Positions 1 through 8,246 of a stretch of DNA of 64,000 nt are shown one piece after another (the first letter of the stretch is position 1; each line of letters starts with the position of its first letter). Source of the DNA: Steroidobacteraceae bacterium (GTDB taxonomy: Bacteria > Pseudomonadota > Gammaproteobacteria > Steroidobacterales > Steroidobacteraceae). The DNA lies in the NCBI GenBank assembly GCA_017853555.1, contig JAFMJH010000001.1, positions 124,001-188,000 on the forward strand. The letters run 5' to 3'. The position numbers and the translations under genes are program-made. The notes under the pieces were generated by a model. The model saw nothing but the letters and a program-made list of their open reading frames with translations. It searched no databases and was not told the DNA's origin.

Positions 1-223
1 GCTGCTCGAGTCGACGCACCGCCCAAGCGCCGGCCAGATCGGGCACGACGGCACCGACGATGATCCGCAAACGACGATGGGAAGAAAAATCGAGCGCGTC
101 GATCTCGCGCTCGATGTCACCGACTTCGCGCGAGCGCCAATGACCGCCCAAGGTGACGCACAACGTCTCGCCGTCACCGACGATCGTCAGGTGGATCGAT
201 GCCTTGTCCGGATTCGGGTGCAC
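1..223 (-). CDS. MlaE/YrbE-type ABC permease, N-terminal STAS part (3' end off window)
   Basis: The reading frame runs off the left edge and is missing from the ORF track. The 74 visible residues read like the STAS-type N-terminal domain found on some MlaE-family phospholipid-transport permeases: a beta strand with '[14 protein letters not shown]', then '[16 protein letters not shown]' and '[13 protein letters not shown]'. The permease domain itself would lie outside the window. The start is taken as GTG at 223, 27 bases after the CDGSH gene stop; an in-frame stop lies just upstream, so no much longer start is possible. Family-level identification is an inference from this short N-terminus. 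Confidence 0.55.
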   Translation of the reverse strand, partial: MHPNPDKASIHLTIVGDGETLCVTLGGHWRSREVGDIEREIDALDFSSHRRLRIIVGAVVPDLAGAWAVRRLEQ

Positions 224-250
224 GACCTGGGCCGTAACGGCCGCGGTTCG

Positions 251-493
251 TCAGGGCAACGTCTTGTGGGCACCGTCGCACAGCGGTGCGTTCGCGGTGT
301 GCTTGCAACCGCAAAACCAGACTTTGCCGGTGGTGGTCGCATCATATTTGAGCGGCGTGAAGTCGCTGCCTTTATGCGAGCCGTCACAGAACGGTTGCTT
401 GGCGGACTTGCCGCACGTGCACCACCAATAGCTCTTGCCGGCTTCGACGTCGACGGGGATCGGGGTGCGGCTGGCGATGACGGGATCGGACAT
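251..493 (-). CDS. Tandem CDGSH iron-sulfur domain protein
   Basis: This 80-residue protein carries two CDGSH-type [2Fe-2S] sites. The first has C25, C27, C36 and H40 ('[16 protein letters not shown]'), the second C61, C63, C72 and H76 ('[16 protein letters not shown]'). The three-Cys one-His ligand pattern is complete in both. There is no signal peptide or membrane segment, so the protein is probably cytosolic. CDGSH proteins are thought to act in iron-sulfur or redox homeostasis, but the partner here is unknown. It is divergent from purT with a 51-base gap and lies just upstream of the MlaE-like gene on the same strand. Confidence 0.9.
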   Translation of the reverse strand: MSDPVIASRTPIPVDVEAGKSYWWCTCGKSAKQPFCDGSHKGSDFTPLKYDATTTGKVWFCGCKHTANAPLCDGAHKTLP

Positions 494-517
494 GGGTATG
501 GACCTGTATGGTTAAAT

Positions 518-540
518 CGCCTCGAGTGTAACGCGAGGCG
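518..540 (+). promoter_or_regulatory. Hairpin covering the purT ribosome binding site
   Basis: The purT leader contains a perfect 7-bp inverted repeat, CGCCTCG at 518-524 and CGAGGCG at 534-540, with a 9-base loop. The 3' arm includes the only Shine-Dalgarno-like bases (GAGG) before the purT ATG at 545, so the folded leader would hide the ribosome binding site. No PurR-like box is visible. The inverted repeat could equally be a protein operator. Confidence 0.4.
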
Positions 541-544
541 GATG

Positions 545-1732
545 ATGACGACCATCGGTACTCCCCTAAGTTCGGGTGCAACGCGATTGATGCTGCTCGG
601 CGCGGGCGAACTCGGCAAAGAAGTCGTCATCGAAGCGCAGCGCTTCGGCGTCGAGGTGATCGCCGTGGATCGCTATGCCAACGCGCCGGCCATGCAGGTT
701 GCGCATCGCTGTCACGTGATTGACATGCTCGATCCGCGCGCGCTCCGGGAACTTGTCCTGCGCGAACGCCCGCATTTCATCGTGCCGGAAATCGAAGCCA
801 TCGCCACCACCGAATTGCTCGCGCTCGAGCAGGAGGGGTACACGGTGATTCCGACCGCACGCGCGGCCCGCTTGACCATGGATCGCGAAGGCATCCGGCG
901 GCTTGCCGCCGAACAACTCGGGCTAGCGACTTCGCCGTACCGGTTCGCCGACACGCGCGAGGACTATCTGCGTGCCATCGCCGACATCGGCTTGCCTTGC
1001 GTGGTCAAGCCCGTCATGTCGAGTTCGGGCAAAGGCCAGAGCACGGTGCGTGAGACGACGCAGATCGAAGCCGCCTGGGACTATGCGCAAGCCGGCGGAC
1101 GCGCGGGTGCAGGCCGCGTGATCGTCGAGGGTTTCGTCGACTTCGATTACGAAATCACCTTGCTCACGATGCGTCATGCGGGGGGCACGGACTTTTGCGC
1201 GCCGATCGGTCACTTGCAAATCGCCGGTGACTATCGCGAGTCGTGGCAGCCGCACCCCATGAGCACGATCGCGCTCGAGGAAAGTCGCCGCATCGCCACC
1301 CGCATCACCGAAGCACTCGGCGGCCGCGGCGTCTTCGGTGTCGAACTGTTCGTCAAAGACGATCGCGTATGGTTCAGCGAAGTATCACCGCGACCGCACG
1401 ACACCGGCATGGTGACGTTGATCTCCCAGGATTTGTCGGAGTTCGCCTTGCACGTGCGCGCGATACTCGGCTTGCCCATACCGTCGATTCGTCTGCATGG
1501 CGCCTCGGCGTCGTGCGCAGTGCTGATCGACGCCGATACGGCGAATCTCAGTTTCACTCAAGTCGAAAGTGCACTGCAGGAACCGGATACGGCACTGCGT
1601 CTGTTCGGCAAACCCGAGGTACGCGGTCACCGCCGCATGGGCGTGACGCTCGCCCGGGCGGACTCCGTCGAGCGCGCCCGCGACGTCGCACGCGACATGG
1701 CCGAGCGCCTCGTGTCCGGCGCGCGCCCCTAG
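545..1732 (+). CDS. purT: Formate-dependent phosphoribosylglycinamide formyltransferase (GAR transformylase 2)
   Basis: PurT uses ATP and formate to formylate GAR in purine synthesis, a folate-independent alternative to PurN. The ORF-track entry begins far upstream, but the sequence becomes PurT-like only from '[19 protein letters not shown]', which lines up residue for residue with known PurT N-termini, so I start at ATG 545 (395 aa; E. coli PurT is 392). The ATP-grasp fold is evident: 'GAGELGKEV' near residue 18, '[14 protein letters not shown]' near 155 and '[25 protein letters not shown]' near 265-290 with metal and ATP ligands. A hairpin overlaps the ribosome binding site. Confidence 0.95.
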   Translation: MTTIGTPLSSGATRLMLLGAGELGKEVVIEAQRFGVEVIAVDRYANAPAMQVAHRCHVIDMLDPRALRELVLRERPHFIVPEIEAIATTELLALEQEGYTVIPTARAARLTMDREGIRRLAAEQLGLATSPYRFADTREDYLRAIADIGLPCVVKPVMSSSGKGQSTVRETTQIEAAWDYAQAGGRAGAGRVIVEGFVDFDYEITLLTMRHAGGTDFCAPIGHLQIAGDYRESWQPHPMSTIALEESRRIATRITEALGGRGVFGVELFVKDDRVWFSEVSPRPHDTGMVTLISQDLSEFALHVRAILGLPIPSIRLHGASASCAVLIDADTANLSFTQVESALQEPDTALRLFGKPEVRGHRRMGVTLARADSVERARDVARDMAERLVSGARP

Positions 1733-1763
1733 TTCGTCGCGTGGTTCATCGCGACGCCGGCCA

Positions 1764-2690
1764 TCACGCCTCGCCGCGCAGACGACGCAATCGCATCACG
1801 ACGACGAGCGACGCCGCGCAAAGCGCAACTCCCAGCCAAAGATTGACGTCTCCGAGCAACGCGAGCGCGCTGAGTCGCTCATGGGCCGTATCGACGCTGC
1901 GCGCGATGCCGTCGGCACTGCTGCCGTGTTCGGGTCGGTTCACGGTCACGTTCACCGCTTCGAAATAACCGCTCAATCGATGCGCGAGGAACTGCGCGAC
2001 GTAGCGCGTACCGAAGAGCAGCTTTTCAGCCGTGATCGCGAATACCGGCGGCAACGCCGCCCACACCCAGGGCGAGCGTTTGGCGTACACGGACATCAGC
2101 ATCAGATAGGCCGCGACGGGTGAATACCAGAGCGCAGCGACGAGCAGATTCCCGAGCAACGTCGCCTGGATGGCCAACCACTCGAAACCGTGCCAAATCA
2201 CGAGCGGCGCGAGCGGTGTTCCGCCGAGCTTCAAAGATGCGAGCAGAAAGGTCACGAGGCTCGTGACCAGCGACACCGCCCACACCAGCACGGGCGTGGC
2301 GACGAGCGCGACGAAAATCTTTGCCAGCACGGTGTCGCGATCGGACACGGGCAGAGAGCGCCAGAACAGAATGCTGCGATCCTTGCGCTCGGCATACAGA
2401 CAATCGAGCAGGTAGCCGAAGATCACGAACAGCGACGCGATCAATATCGGCAGCATGAGCCCCGCGATCCAGACCGCGAAGATTTTCTGTTGCGCGATGG
2501 TGTCGGTAGCGAGGCGGGAAAAATACTCGGTATCGTCGCCGTCGAGCGAAATGCTGATGCCGCCGTGCATCTGCGTGCCGAAGAGTGTGCCGAGGATGAG
2601 CAATGCGGCGACGCCCAAGGGCACCCACAACAGACTGCGGTGCTCCCAATATTCACGGCGTACGAGCGTGACGAATTCGCGGACGTTCAT
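1764..2690 (-). CDS. ABC-2 type transporter permease
   Basis: A 308-residue integral membrane protein with a cytosolic N-terminus ('MNVREFVTLVRREYWEHRSL'), a first hydrophobic segment near residues 22-40, a periplasmic loop, then about five more membrane segments (near 90-115, 130-155, 170-200, 210-225 and 275-300). This is the layout of ABC-2 exporter permeases paired with YtrA-type regulators. It overlaps the ATPase gene by 4 bases (ATGA-type), so the two are translationally coupled. The substrate is unknown; relatives act in envelope stress or antimicrobial export. Confidence 0.8.
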   Translation of the reverse strand: MNVREFVTLVRREYWEHRSLLWVPLGVAALLILGTLFGTQMHGGISISLDGDDTEYFSRLATDTIAQQKIFAVWIAGLMLPILIASLFVIFGYLLDCLYAERKDRSILFWRSLPVSDRDTVLAKIFVALVATPVLVWAVSLVTSLVTFLLASLKLGGTPLAPLVIWHGFEWLAIQATLLGNLLVAALWYSPVAAYLMLMSVYAKRSPWVWAALPPVFAITAEKLLFGTRYVAQFLAHRLSGYFEAVNVTVNRPEHGSSADGIARSVDTAHERLSALALLGDVNLWLGVALCAASLVVVMRLRRLRGEA

Positions 2691-3550
2691 CGGCGAGCCC
2701 CCTGCATTTTGGCGACGAACAGATCGGCCAGCGACGGCGTGCGCGTTTCGCCAAAAGCCGCGAGTTCGCTCGCGCTGCGGTTTTCAAAAGTCATTGCGAT
2801 GCGACCGAACACTTCGCGCTCATCGATCGGACCCAAGGTGCGCGCGGCGGAGGCCTGCGCCGCCGAGGTGATCAATTGCACGTAGCGAGACGACAAATCC
2901 TCGACGGCTGCATCGAGCACGATGCGGCCACGATCGATGAACAACACGTCGGTGAGCAGATGCTCCACTTCTTCGACTTGATGCGTCGTCACCAGGATCG
3001 TGCGCTGATGATCGAAGTAGTCATTCAGCAAAGTGTCGTAAAACGTGCGGCGGTACAGCAGATCGAGCCCCAGCGTCGGTTCGTCGAGCACGAGGATGCG
3101 GGCATCGATCGCCATGATGAGTGCGAGGTGCAACTGCGTGGTCATGCCCTTCGACAGTTCGCCTATGCGCGCCCGCAGTTGCACGTCCGTGCGCGCGAGC
3201 ACGGTTTCGGCACGGTTGCGATCGAATTTGGGATGGACGCCGGCGACGTAGTCGAGCGCTTGCGAGACCCGCAACCACTTGGGCAGCACGGCAACGTCGG
3301 CGATGAAGCAGATTTCCTGCATGAGCTGATCGCGCGCGGTGCGCGGATCGTGGCCGAGCACGCGCAATTCACCCTCGAAGCCGATCAAACCGAGCAACGC
3401 CTTCAGGGCGGTGGTCTTGCCGGCGCCGTTCGGACCCATGAGCCCGACGATGCGGCCGCTGCGGATGTCGAACGAGACATCGTCGAGCACGGGCTTGCCG
3501 GCGTTATAACTTTTGCGCAGATGGCGCGCGGTGATGACGGGGTCAGTCAT
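2687..3550 (-). CDS. ABC transporter ATP-binding protein (ABC-2 exporter)
   Basis: A 287-residue ATPase with Walker A 'GPNGAGKTT' near residue 39, an ABC signature-like 'ELSKGMTTQ' near 135, Walker B 'ILVLDEPTLGLD' near 155 and the switch histidine in 'TTHQVEE'. The signature departs from LSGGQ (LSKGM), as is common in the YtrB-like group. It sits between the GntR regulator (8-base overlap) and the permease (4-base overlap), so it is the nucleotide-binding subunit of that exporter. The C-terminal 60 residues after the ATPase core are variable and unassigned. Confidence 0.88.
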   Translation of the reverse strand: MTDPVITARHLRKSYNAGKPVLDDVSFDIRSGRIVGLMGPNGAGKTTALKALLGLIGFEGELRVLGHDPRTARDQLMQEICFIADVAVLPKWLRVSQALDYVAGVHPKFDRNRAETVLARTDVQLRARIGELSKGMTTQLHLALIMAIDARILVLDEPTLGLDLLYRRTFYDTLLNDYFDHQRTILVTTHQVEEVEHLLTDVLFIDRGRIVLDAAVEDLSSRYVQLITSAAQASAARTLGPIDEREVFGRIAMTFENRSASELAAFGETRTPSLADLFVAKMQGARR

Positions 3551-3902
3551 TTTTCTTGGGTCCCAGCAATTCGTGTACGTCGAGACCGAGACGCGCGATG
3601 GTGGCCTGCGTCTTCGGCCATTCCTGCTCCAGAAAGCGCTGCCGCTCGTCTTTCAAAAGTGCGGCGCGGGCGCCGGTACTCACGTACATCCCTAGCCCGC
3701 GACGTTTTTCGACGAGTTGCTCCTCGACCAGAGTCTGATAACCCTTCAACACCGTCAGCGGGTTCAGACGAAACTCCGCCGCGACATTGCGCACCGACGG
3801 CAGGGGATCGCCTTCTTTCAGCGTCCCTTCCAGGATCATCGCCACGACGCGATCGCGCAGTTGGCGATAGATCGGCGTGCCGTCGGCCCACTTCGAGTCC
3901 AT
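3543..3902 (-). CDS. GntR-family regulator, YtrA subfamily
   Basis: A short 119-residue GntR protein with an N-terminal winged helix ('PIYRQLRDRVVAMILEG', 'PSVRNVAAEFRLNPLTVLKGYQ') over residues 10-75, and only a short helical C-terminus for dimerisation. This truncated architecture defines the YtrA group, whose members repress adjacent ABC-2 exporter operons and respond to envelope-acting compounds. The gene begins 7 bases after the small leader ORF and overlaps the ATPase gene by 8 bases. An inverted repeat overlapping the operon promoter at 4102-4125 is the natural candidate operator. Confidence 0.88.
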   Translation of the reverse strand: MDSKWADGTPIYRQLRDRVVAMILEGTLKEGDPLPSVRNVAAEFRLNPLTVLKGYQTLVEEQLVEKRRGLGMYVSTGARAALLKDERQRFLEQEWPKTQATIARLGLDVHELLGPKKND

Positions 3903-3909
3903 GCGGGTC

Positions 3910-4053
3910 TCAGGCGTGCGGCAGCCAGCGCATCACTTGGGCACTCTGCTGCAATGCACAGAGAAACGCCGCGGTGGCGGTGAAGGAGGCGAGCGCGGCG
4001 AACCAGTTGCGGGCGGCCGGCAGCGGACAGTGGTCGAAGTTGTTCAAAATCAT
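3910..4053 (-). CDS. Small single-span membrane protein leading the GntR/ABC operon
   Basis: A 47-residue ORF starting 'MILNNFDHCPLPAARNWFAA' with one hydrophobic stretch over residues 17-34 and a second, weaker one to the end. The ATG at 4053 is preceded by GGAG at a good distance, whereas the longer 68-aa version in the ORF track has no such signal. It is the first gene after the operon promoter and stops 7 bases before the regulator start. I do not recognise a family. It could be a small accessory subunit or sensor of the exporter, or an expressed leader peptide. Confidence 0.55.
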   Translation of the reverse strand: MILNNFDHCPLPAARNWFAALASFTATAAFLCALQQSAQVMRWLPHA

Positions 4054-4101
4054 GGCGGTACTCCGTTTTTTGACCGAGCGATGGGCCTGGCCTGTCGTCT
4101 T

Positions 4102-4138
4102 GGTGTTATATATCACTACAACACCGAGCCCGTGTCAA
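4102..4138 (-). promoter_or_regulatory. Promoter and candidate YtrA operator of the GntR/ABC operon
   Basis: On the minus strand TTGACA (4138-4133) is followed after 17 bases by TGATAT, a plausible -35/-10 pair. An interrupted inverted repeat, GGTGTT at 4102-4107 and AACACC at 4120-4125, covers the -10 and spacer. GTGT-n-ACAC dyads are typical targets of YtrA-type repressors, so occupancy would block RNA polymerase and give autorepression of the operon. Confidence 0.55.
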
Positions 4139-4202
4139 CTCCCTCCGTCAAGGGGGGTGCCGGTGGATTAAAATTGGGGGGTATTTTCTCTGGAGTATCC
4201 CG

Positions 4203-5183
4203 ATGAAGAAGCCCCTGAACGTCGCAATCACCGGCGCTGCCGGCCAGATCGGCTATGCCCTCGCCTTCCGTGTCGCCTCCGGCGCCATGCTCGGCCCCGA
4301 CCAGCCGGTCAACCTGCACCTGCTCGAGATCACGCCGGCGTTGCCGACGCTGCAGGGTGTCGTCATGGAACTCAACGACTGCGCGTTTCCGACGCTGAAC
4401 AAGGTCGTCGCGACCGATGATGCGAAGGTCGCGTTCAAGGATTGTCACGCGGCGCTGCTCGTCGGCGCCCGTCCGCGCGGCCCCGGCATGGAGCGCAAAG
4501 ATTTGTTGCTCGCCAACGCGCAGATTTTCTCGGCGCAAGGCAAGGCGCTCGATGCGGTCGCGGCACGCGACGTGCGCGTGCTCGTGGTCGGCAACCCCGC
4601 CAACACCAACGCGCTGATCGCGATGAAGAACGCGCCGTCGCTCAAGCCGCAGTCGTTCACCGCGATGACGCGTCTCGATCACAACCGCGCGCTGTCGCAG
4701 CTCGCGGAAAAGACCGGCACGCACGTCAACGACATCCAAAAAATGATCATCTGGGGCAACCACTCGGCCACCCAGTATCCGGACATCAACCACTGCTTCG
4801 TGCAGGGCAAGTCCGCACGCTCGCTGGTCGATGCGGCGTGGGTCGAAAAGGACTTCATCCCGACCGTGCAGCAACGCGGCGCGGCGATCATCAAAGCCCG
4901 CGGCGCGTCGTCCGCGGCCTCGGCCGGCTCGGCGGCGATCGATCACATCCGTGACTGGTTCCGCGGCTCGGCCAACGGCGACTGGGTGTCGATGGGCATT
5001 CCCTCGGACGGCAGCTACGGCATTCCGGAAGGCGTGATCTATTCCTACCCCGTCGTGTGTCGCAACGGACATTACGAAATCGTGCAGGGGCTCGCGATCG
5101 ACGAATTCAGCCGTGCCCGCATGGATGCGACGCACAAGGAATTGCTCGAGGAGCGCGACGGCGTGAAGGAACTTCTCGGTTGA
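4203..5183 (+). CDS. mdh: NAD-dependent malate dehydrogenase
   Basis: The TCA cycle enzyme that interconverts malate and oxaloacetate. The 326-residue length and sequence match the proteobacterial LDH-like group: the Rossmann motif '[10 protein letters not shown]' at residues 11-20, the substrate-binding loop '[13 protein letters not shown]' at 88-100 with its arginines, 'NPANTNA' at 131-137, and catalytic H187 in 'WGNHSAT' with D159 in 'RLDHNRA'. GGAG lies upstream of the ATG. It is a single-gene unit: divergent from the GntR operon and closed by a strong terminator. Confidence 0.96.
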   Translation: MKKPLNVAITGAAGQIGYALAFRVASGAMLGPDQPVNLHLLEITPALPTLQGVVMELNDCAFPTLNKVVATDDAKVAFKDCHAALLVGARPRGPGMERKDLLLANAQIFSAQGKALDAVAARDVRVLVVGNPANTNALIAMKNAPSLKPQSFTAMTRLDHNRALSQLAEKTGTHVNDIQKMIIWGNHSATQYPDINHCFVQGKSARSLVDAAWVEKDFIPTVQQRGAAIIKARGASSAASAGSAAIDHIRDWFRGSANGDWVSMGIPSDGSYGIPEGVIYSYPVVCRNGHYEIVQGLAIDEFSRARMDATHKELLEERDGVKELLG

Positions 5184-5212
5184 CGCGCAGTCCGTCTCGA
5201 CAGGACGCGAAC

Positions 5213-5241
5213 GAAGGGGGCCGTCGGCCCCCTTCTTTTTT
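5213..5241 (+). terminator. Rho-independent terminator of mdh
   Basis: A perfect 10-bp stem GAAGGGGGCC / GGCCCCCTTC (5213-5222 and 5226-5235) with a 3-base loop is followed by six T residues, 29 bases after the mdh stop. It is the clearest intrinsic terminator in the window and separates mdh from fadE. Confidence 0.93.
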
Positions 5242-5266
5242 ACCGTATCCGTATTAGGCTTTGCAC

Positions 5267-7771
5267 ATGCTAAACACTCTGCTCGTTGTCGCCCTCGCCG
5301 CACTCGCCCTCTGGGCCCTGACCGTCCCGGGCGGCATCATCACGCTGCTGTTCGTCGCCGCCGTGCTCTACCTCGCTTACAAGCGCTTGAGCCTCGCGAC
5401 CTTCACCGCGACGTTCTTCGTGCTGCTGCTCGCCTATCAATTGCTGGGCGCACCCGCCGGAGTCTGGAAAGGATTTCTCTGGCTCGCCTTCACGGCGCTC
5501 GCCTTGTTCAATCTCGCACCGCTGCGCAAATCGCTCGTCACGCGGCCCTTCATGAAAATCTATCGCCGCATGCTGCCGAACATGTCGTCGACCGAGCGCG
5601 AAGCCCTCGAAGCCGGCACGGTGTGGTGGGATGGCGAACTCTTCACCGGCAAACCGGATTGGTCGAAGCTGCTCGGCGCGAAAGCGCCGCAGCTCACCGC
5701 CGAAGAGCAGGCCTTTCTTGACGGCCCCTGCGAAGAACTGTGCGGCATGATCGACGACTTCGACATCACGCACCGCCGCGGCGACATGCCGCCCGAAATC
5801 TGGGAGTTTCTGAAGACGCGCGGCTTCTTCGCGATGATCATCCAGAAAAAATACGGCGGCCTCGAGTTTTCGGCCTATGCGCATTCCTGCGTGCTGGCGA
5901 AACTGTCGACCCGCAGCTCGACGGTGTCGTCGACCGTCGCGGTGCCGAATTCTTTGGGTCCGGGCGAACTGCTGCAGCACTACGGCACCGAGCAGCAGAA
6001 AAACCATTATCTGCCGCGACTCGCGCGCGGCGAGGACATCCCCTGCTTCGCGCTCACCGGTCCGCGCGCAGGCTCGGACGCGGCGTCGCTGCCGGACACC
6101 GGCGTGGTGTGCCACGGAAGCTGGGAAGGCCGCGAAGTCGTCGGCATCAAACTCAATTTCTCGAAGCGCTACATCACGCTCGCACCGGTCGCCACCGTGA
6201 TCGGTCTCGCCTTCCGCCTGTTCGACCCGGAGCATCTGCTCGGCGAAAAGAGCGATGTCGGCATCACCTGCGCACTGATTCCGCGTGCCACGGCAGGCGT
6301 CACCATCGGTCGGCGACACTTCCCGCTCAACGTGCCGTTCCAGAACGGCCCGATCCAGGGTCGCGACGTGTTCGTGCCGCTCGACTTCATCATCGGCGGT
6401 CCGGCGATGGCAGGTCAGGGCTGGCGCATGCTGGTCGAGCAGTTGTCGGTCGGCCGCTGCATTTCTTTGCCCTCGAGCGGTACCGGCGGCGGCAAAGCCG
6501 CGGTATTCGCCACCGGTGCGTACGCGCGCATCCGCCGCCAGTTCAACATGCCGGTCGGCCGTTTCGAGGGCATCGAAAGCGTGATCGCGCGCATGGTCGG
6601 TCTCACCTACACGATGGATGCCGCGCGCTCGGTCACCGCCGGTGCGATCGACGGCGGAGAAAAACCGTCCGTACCTTCGGCGATGCTCAAATATCACGTC
6701 ACCGAGATGGCACGTCAGGTGGCCAACGACGCGATGGACGTGCACGGCGGCAAAGGCATCTGCCTCGGTCCCAACAATTATCTCGGCCGCGGCTACCAGG
6801 TCGTGCCGGTGGCCATCACGGTCGAAGGTGCGAACATCCTCACGCGCAGCCTCATCATCTTCGGGCAGGGCGCGATCCGTTGTCATCCCTTCGTGCTCAA
6901 AGAAATGGAGGCGGCACGCAATCCGGATCGCAAGCGCGGCGTGGACGAATTCGATGCGGCCTTGTTCGGCCACGTCGGCTTCACGATCAGCAACGCCGTA
7001 CGCTCCTTCATCATGGCGCTCACCAACGCGCGCTTCACCGCAGCACCGGACACGGGTCCCGCGCGCCGCTATTACCAGCATATCGTCCGGTTCTCCGCGA
7101 GTTTCGCGTTCGCGGTCGACGTCGCGATGCTGAGTCTCGGCGGCTATCTCAAGAAGAAGGAAAATCTTTCGGCGCGGCTCGGCGACGTGTTGTCGTGCAT
7201 GTACCTCGCCTCGATGGTGCTCAAGCACTATGAAAACCAGGGCCGCAAGCCCGAAGATCTGCCCATCGTCGAGTGGGCCTGTCGCGATCTGCTCTACAAA
7301 GCGCAGGAGCAACTGCACGCCTTTCTGCGCAACTTCCCGATTCGTTGGCTCGCGGGGCTGATGCGTTTTTGCATCTTCCCGAACGGCTTGCATTACTCGG
7401 CACCGGACGATCGCCTCGGTCGCCAACTCGCGAGCCTCGTGCTCGAGCCGTCGGCGGTGCGCGATCGTCTATGTCATCCGGTCTATCGCCGCGTGGCAGC
7501 GAACAACCCGCTCGGTCTTCTGCAGGAAGTGCTGGAGATGGCCGAGCGCGCCGAAGCGCTCGAGAAGACGATCCGCGTCCAGGGCGTGAAAACCGGTCGC
7601 ATCCGGAGTCTCGCGCTGCCGCAGCAAATCATCGAAGCGGAGGCCTTGGGACTGATCACGTCCGCCGACGCGGAGTGGTTGGCCGAATACGATCGCAAGG
7701 TCATGAACATCGTCGACGTCGACGATTTCGCACCGCACGAACTCGGCACGCTCAGCGCAAGCGCGCGATGA
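5267..7771 (+). CDS. fadE: Acyl-CoA dehydrogenase FadE
   Basis: The first oxidation step of fatty-acid beta-oxidation in gammaproteobacteria. The 834-residue protein has the FadE layout: two to three hydrophobic N-terminal helices (residues 1-75), then an acyl-CoA dehydrogenase core with 'LTGPRAGSDAASLPDTG' near 265, 'VEQLSVGRCISLP' near 395 and 'MDVHGGKGICLGPNNYLGRGYQ' near 495, then a C-terminal extension ('KTGRIRSLALPQQIIEAEALG') found in FadE but not in short acyl-CoA dehydrogenases. The ORF-track start is a TTG; the ATG two codons later is preferred. Its end overlaps the convergent phosphatase gene by 20 bases. Confidence 0.94.
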   Translation: MLNTLLVVALAALALWALTVPGGIITLLFVAAVLYLAYKRLSLATFTATFFVLLLAYQLLGAPAGVWKGFLWLAFTALALFNLAPLRKSLVTRPFMKIYRRMLPNMSSTEREALEAGTVWWDGELFTGKPDWSKLLGAKAPQLTAEEQAFLDGPCEELCGMIDDFDITHRRGDMPPEIWEFLKTRGFFAMIIQKKYGGLEFSAYAHSCVLAKLSTRSSTVSSTVAVPNSLGPGELLQHYGTEQQKNHYLPRLARGEDIPCFALTGPRAGSDAASLPDTGVVCHGSWEGREVVGIKLNFSKRYITLAPVATVIGLAFRLFDPEHLLGEKSDVGITCALIPRATAGVTIGRRHFPLNVPFQNGPIQGRDVFVPLDFIIGGPAMAGQGWRMLVEQLSVGRCISLPSSGTGGGKAAVFATGAYARIRRQFNMPVGRFEGIESVIARMVGLTYTMDAARSVTAGAIDGGEKPSVPSAMLKYHVTEMARQVANDAMDVHGGKGICLGPNNYLGRGYQVVPVAITVEGANILTRSLIIFGQGAIRCHPFVLKEMEAARNPDRKRGVDEFDAALFGHVGFTISNAVRSFIMALTNARFTAAPDTGPARRYYQHIVRFSASFAFAVDVAMLSLGGYLKKKENLSARLGDVLSCMYLASMVLKHYENQGRKPEDLPIVEWACRDLLYKAQEQLHAFLRNFPIRWLAGLMRFCIFPNGLHYSAPDDRLGRQLASLVLEPSAVRDRLCHPVYRRVAANNPLGLLQEVLEMAERAEALEKTIRVQGVKTGRIRSLALPQQIIEAEALGLITSADAEWLAEYDRKVMNIVDVDDFAPHELGTLSASAR

Positions 7772-8222
7772 GTGCGCGACTTGCGCCTTCGACGAGATCG
7801 AGCACGCGCTCGAAATCCGCGGGTCCGCCGTAGTACGGGTCGGGCACGTCGCTGCGCGGTGCCTCGGCCCAGTGCGACAAATACAAAGACACGCGTACGG
7901 CACGTCCGGGCGGTGCAAGCGCGAGCAAGCCGTCGCGGTGCCCCTCGTCCATCGCGAGCAGCAGATCGAAGCGATCGAAGTCGTCGGGCTCGATGCGACG
8001 TGCGCGCAACACCGACAGATCGTAGCCGCGGCGGCGTGCCGCGGCGATGGTGCGCGGGTCGGGCGGCTCGCCGGCGTGAAAATCGTGCATGCCCGCCGAG
8101 TCGATCGTGCCGCGCAGCCACGGCGCCTCGCGCATCGCCAAGGCGCGGAACACGCCCTCCGCGGTGGGCGAGCGACAAATATTGCCGCTGCAGACGAACA
8201 GGATGCTGGGATCTTTGGGCAT
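7752..8222 (-). CDS. Low molecular weight protein-tyrosine phosphatase
   Basis: A 156-residue cytosolic phosphatase with the CX5R loop near the N-terminus ('FVCSGNICRSPTAEG', C11 and R17) and the general-acid aspartate region 'VPDPYYGG' near 128. This is the single-domain family that dephosphorylates tyrosine or arginine residues; bacterial members act on kinases of polysaccharide export or on stress regulators. The ORF track merges it with upstream shadow sequence; real homology starts at 'MPKDPSILFVC' (ATG 8222, or 8228 two codons earlier). It is divergent from dinB with only about 24 bases between start codons. Confidence 0.92.
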   Translation of the reverse strand: MPKDPSILFVCSGNICRSPTAEGVFRALAMREAPWLRGTIDSAGMHDFHAGEPPDPRTIAAARRRGYDLSVLRARRIEPDDFDRFDLLLAMDEGHRDGLLALAPPGRAVRVSLYLSHWAEAPRSDVPDPYYGGPADFERVLDLVEGASRALIARLR

Positions 8223-8246
8223 GTGCATCGATGGTAGTCTAACGAA

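Noticed and set aside
5270-7426. Minus-strand 718-aa ORF opposite fadE
   Set aside because: It is rich in Arg, His, Asp and Glu with no domain and lies exactly antisense to a complete FadE; a typical shadow in GC-rich DNA.
8223-8246. LexA box upstream of dinB
   Set aside because: No CTGT-N8-ACAG pattern is present in the 24-base gap or just within the divergent gene.
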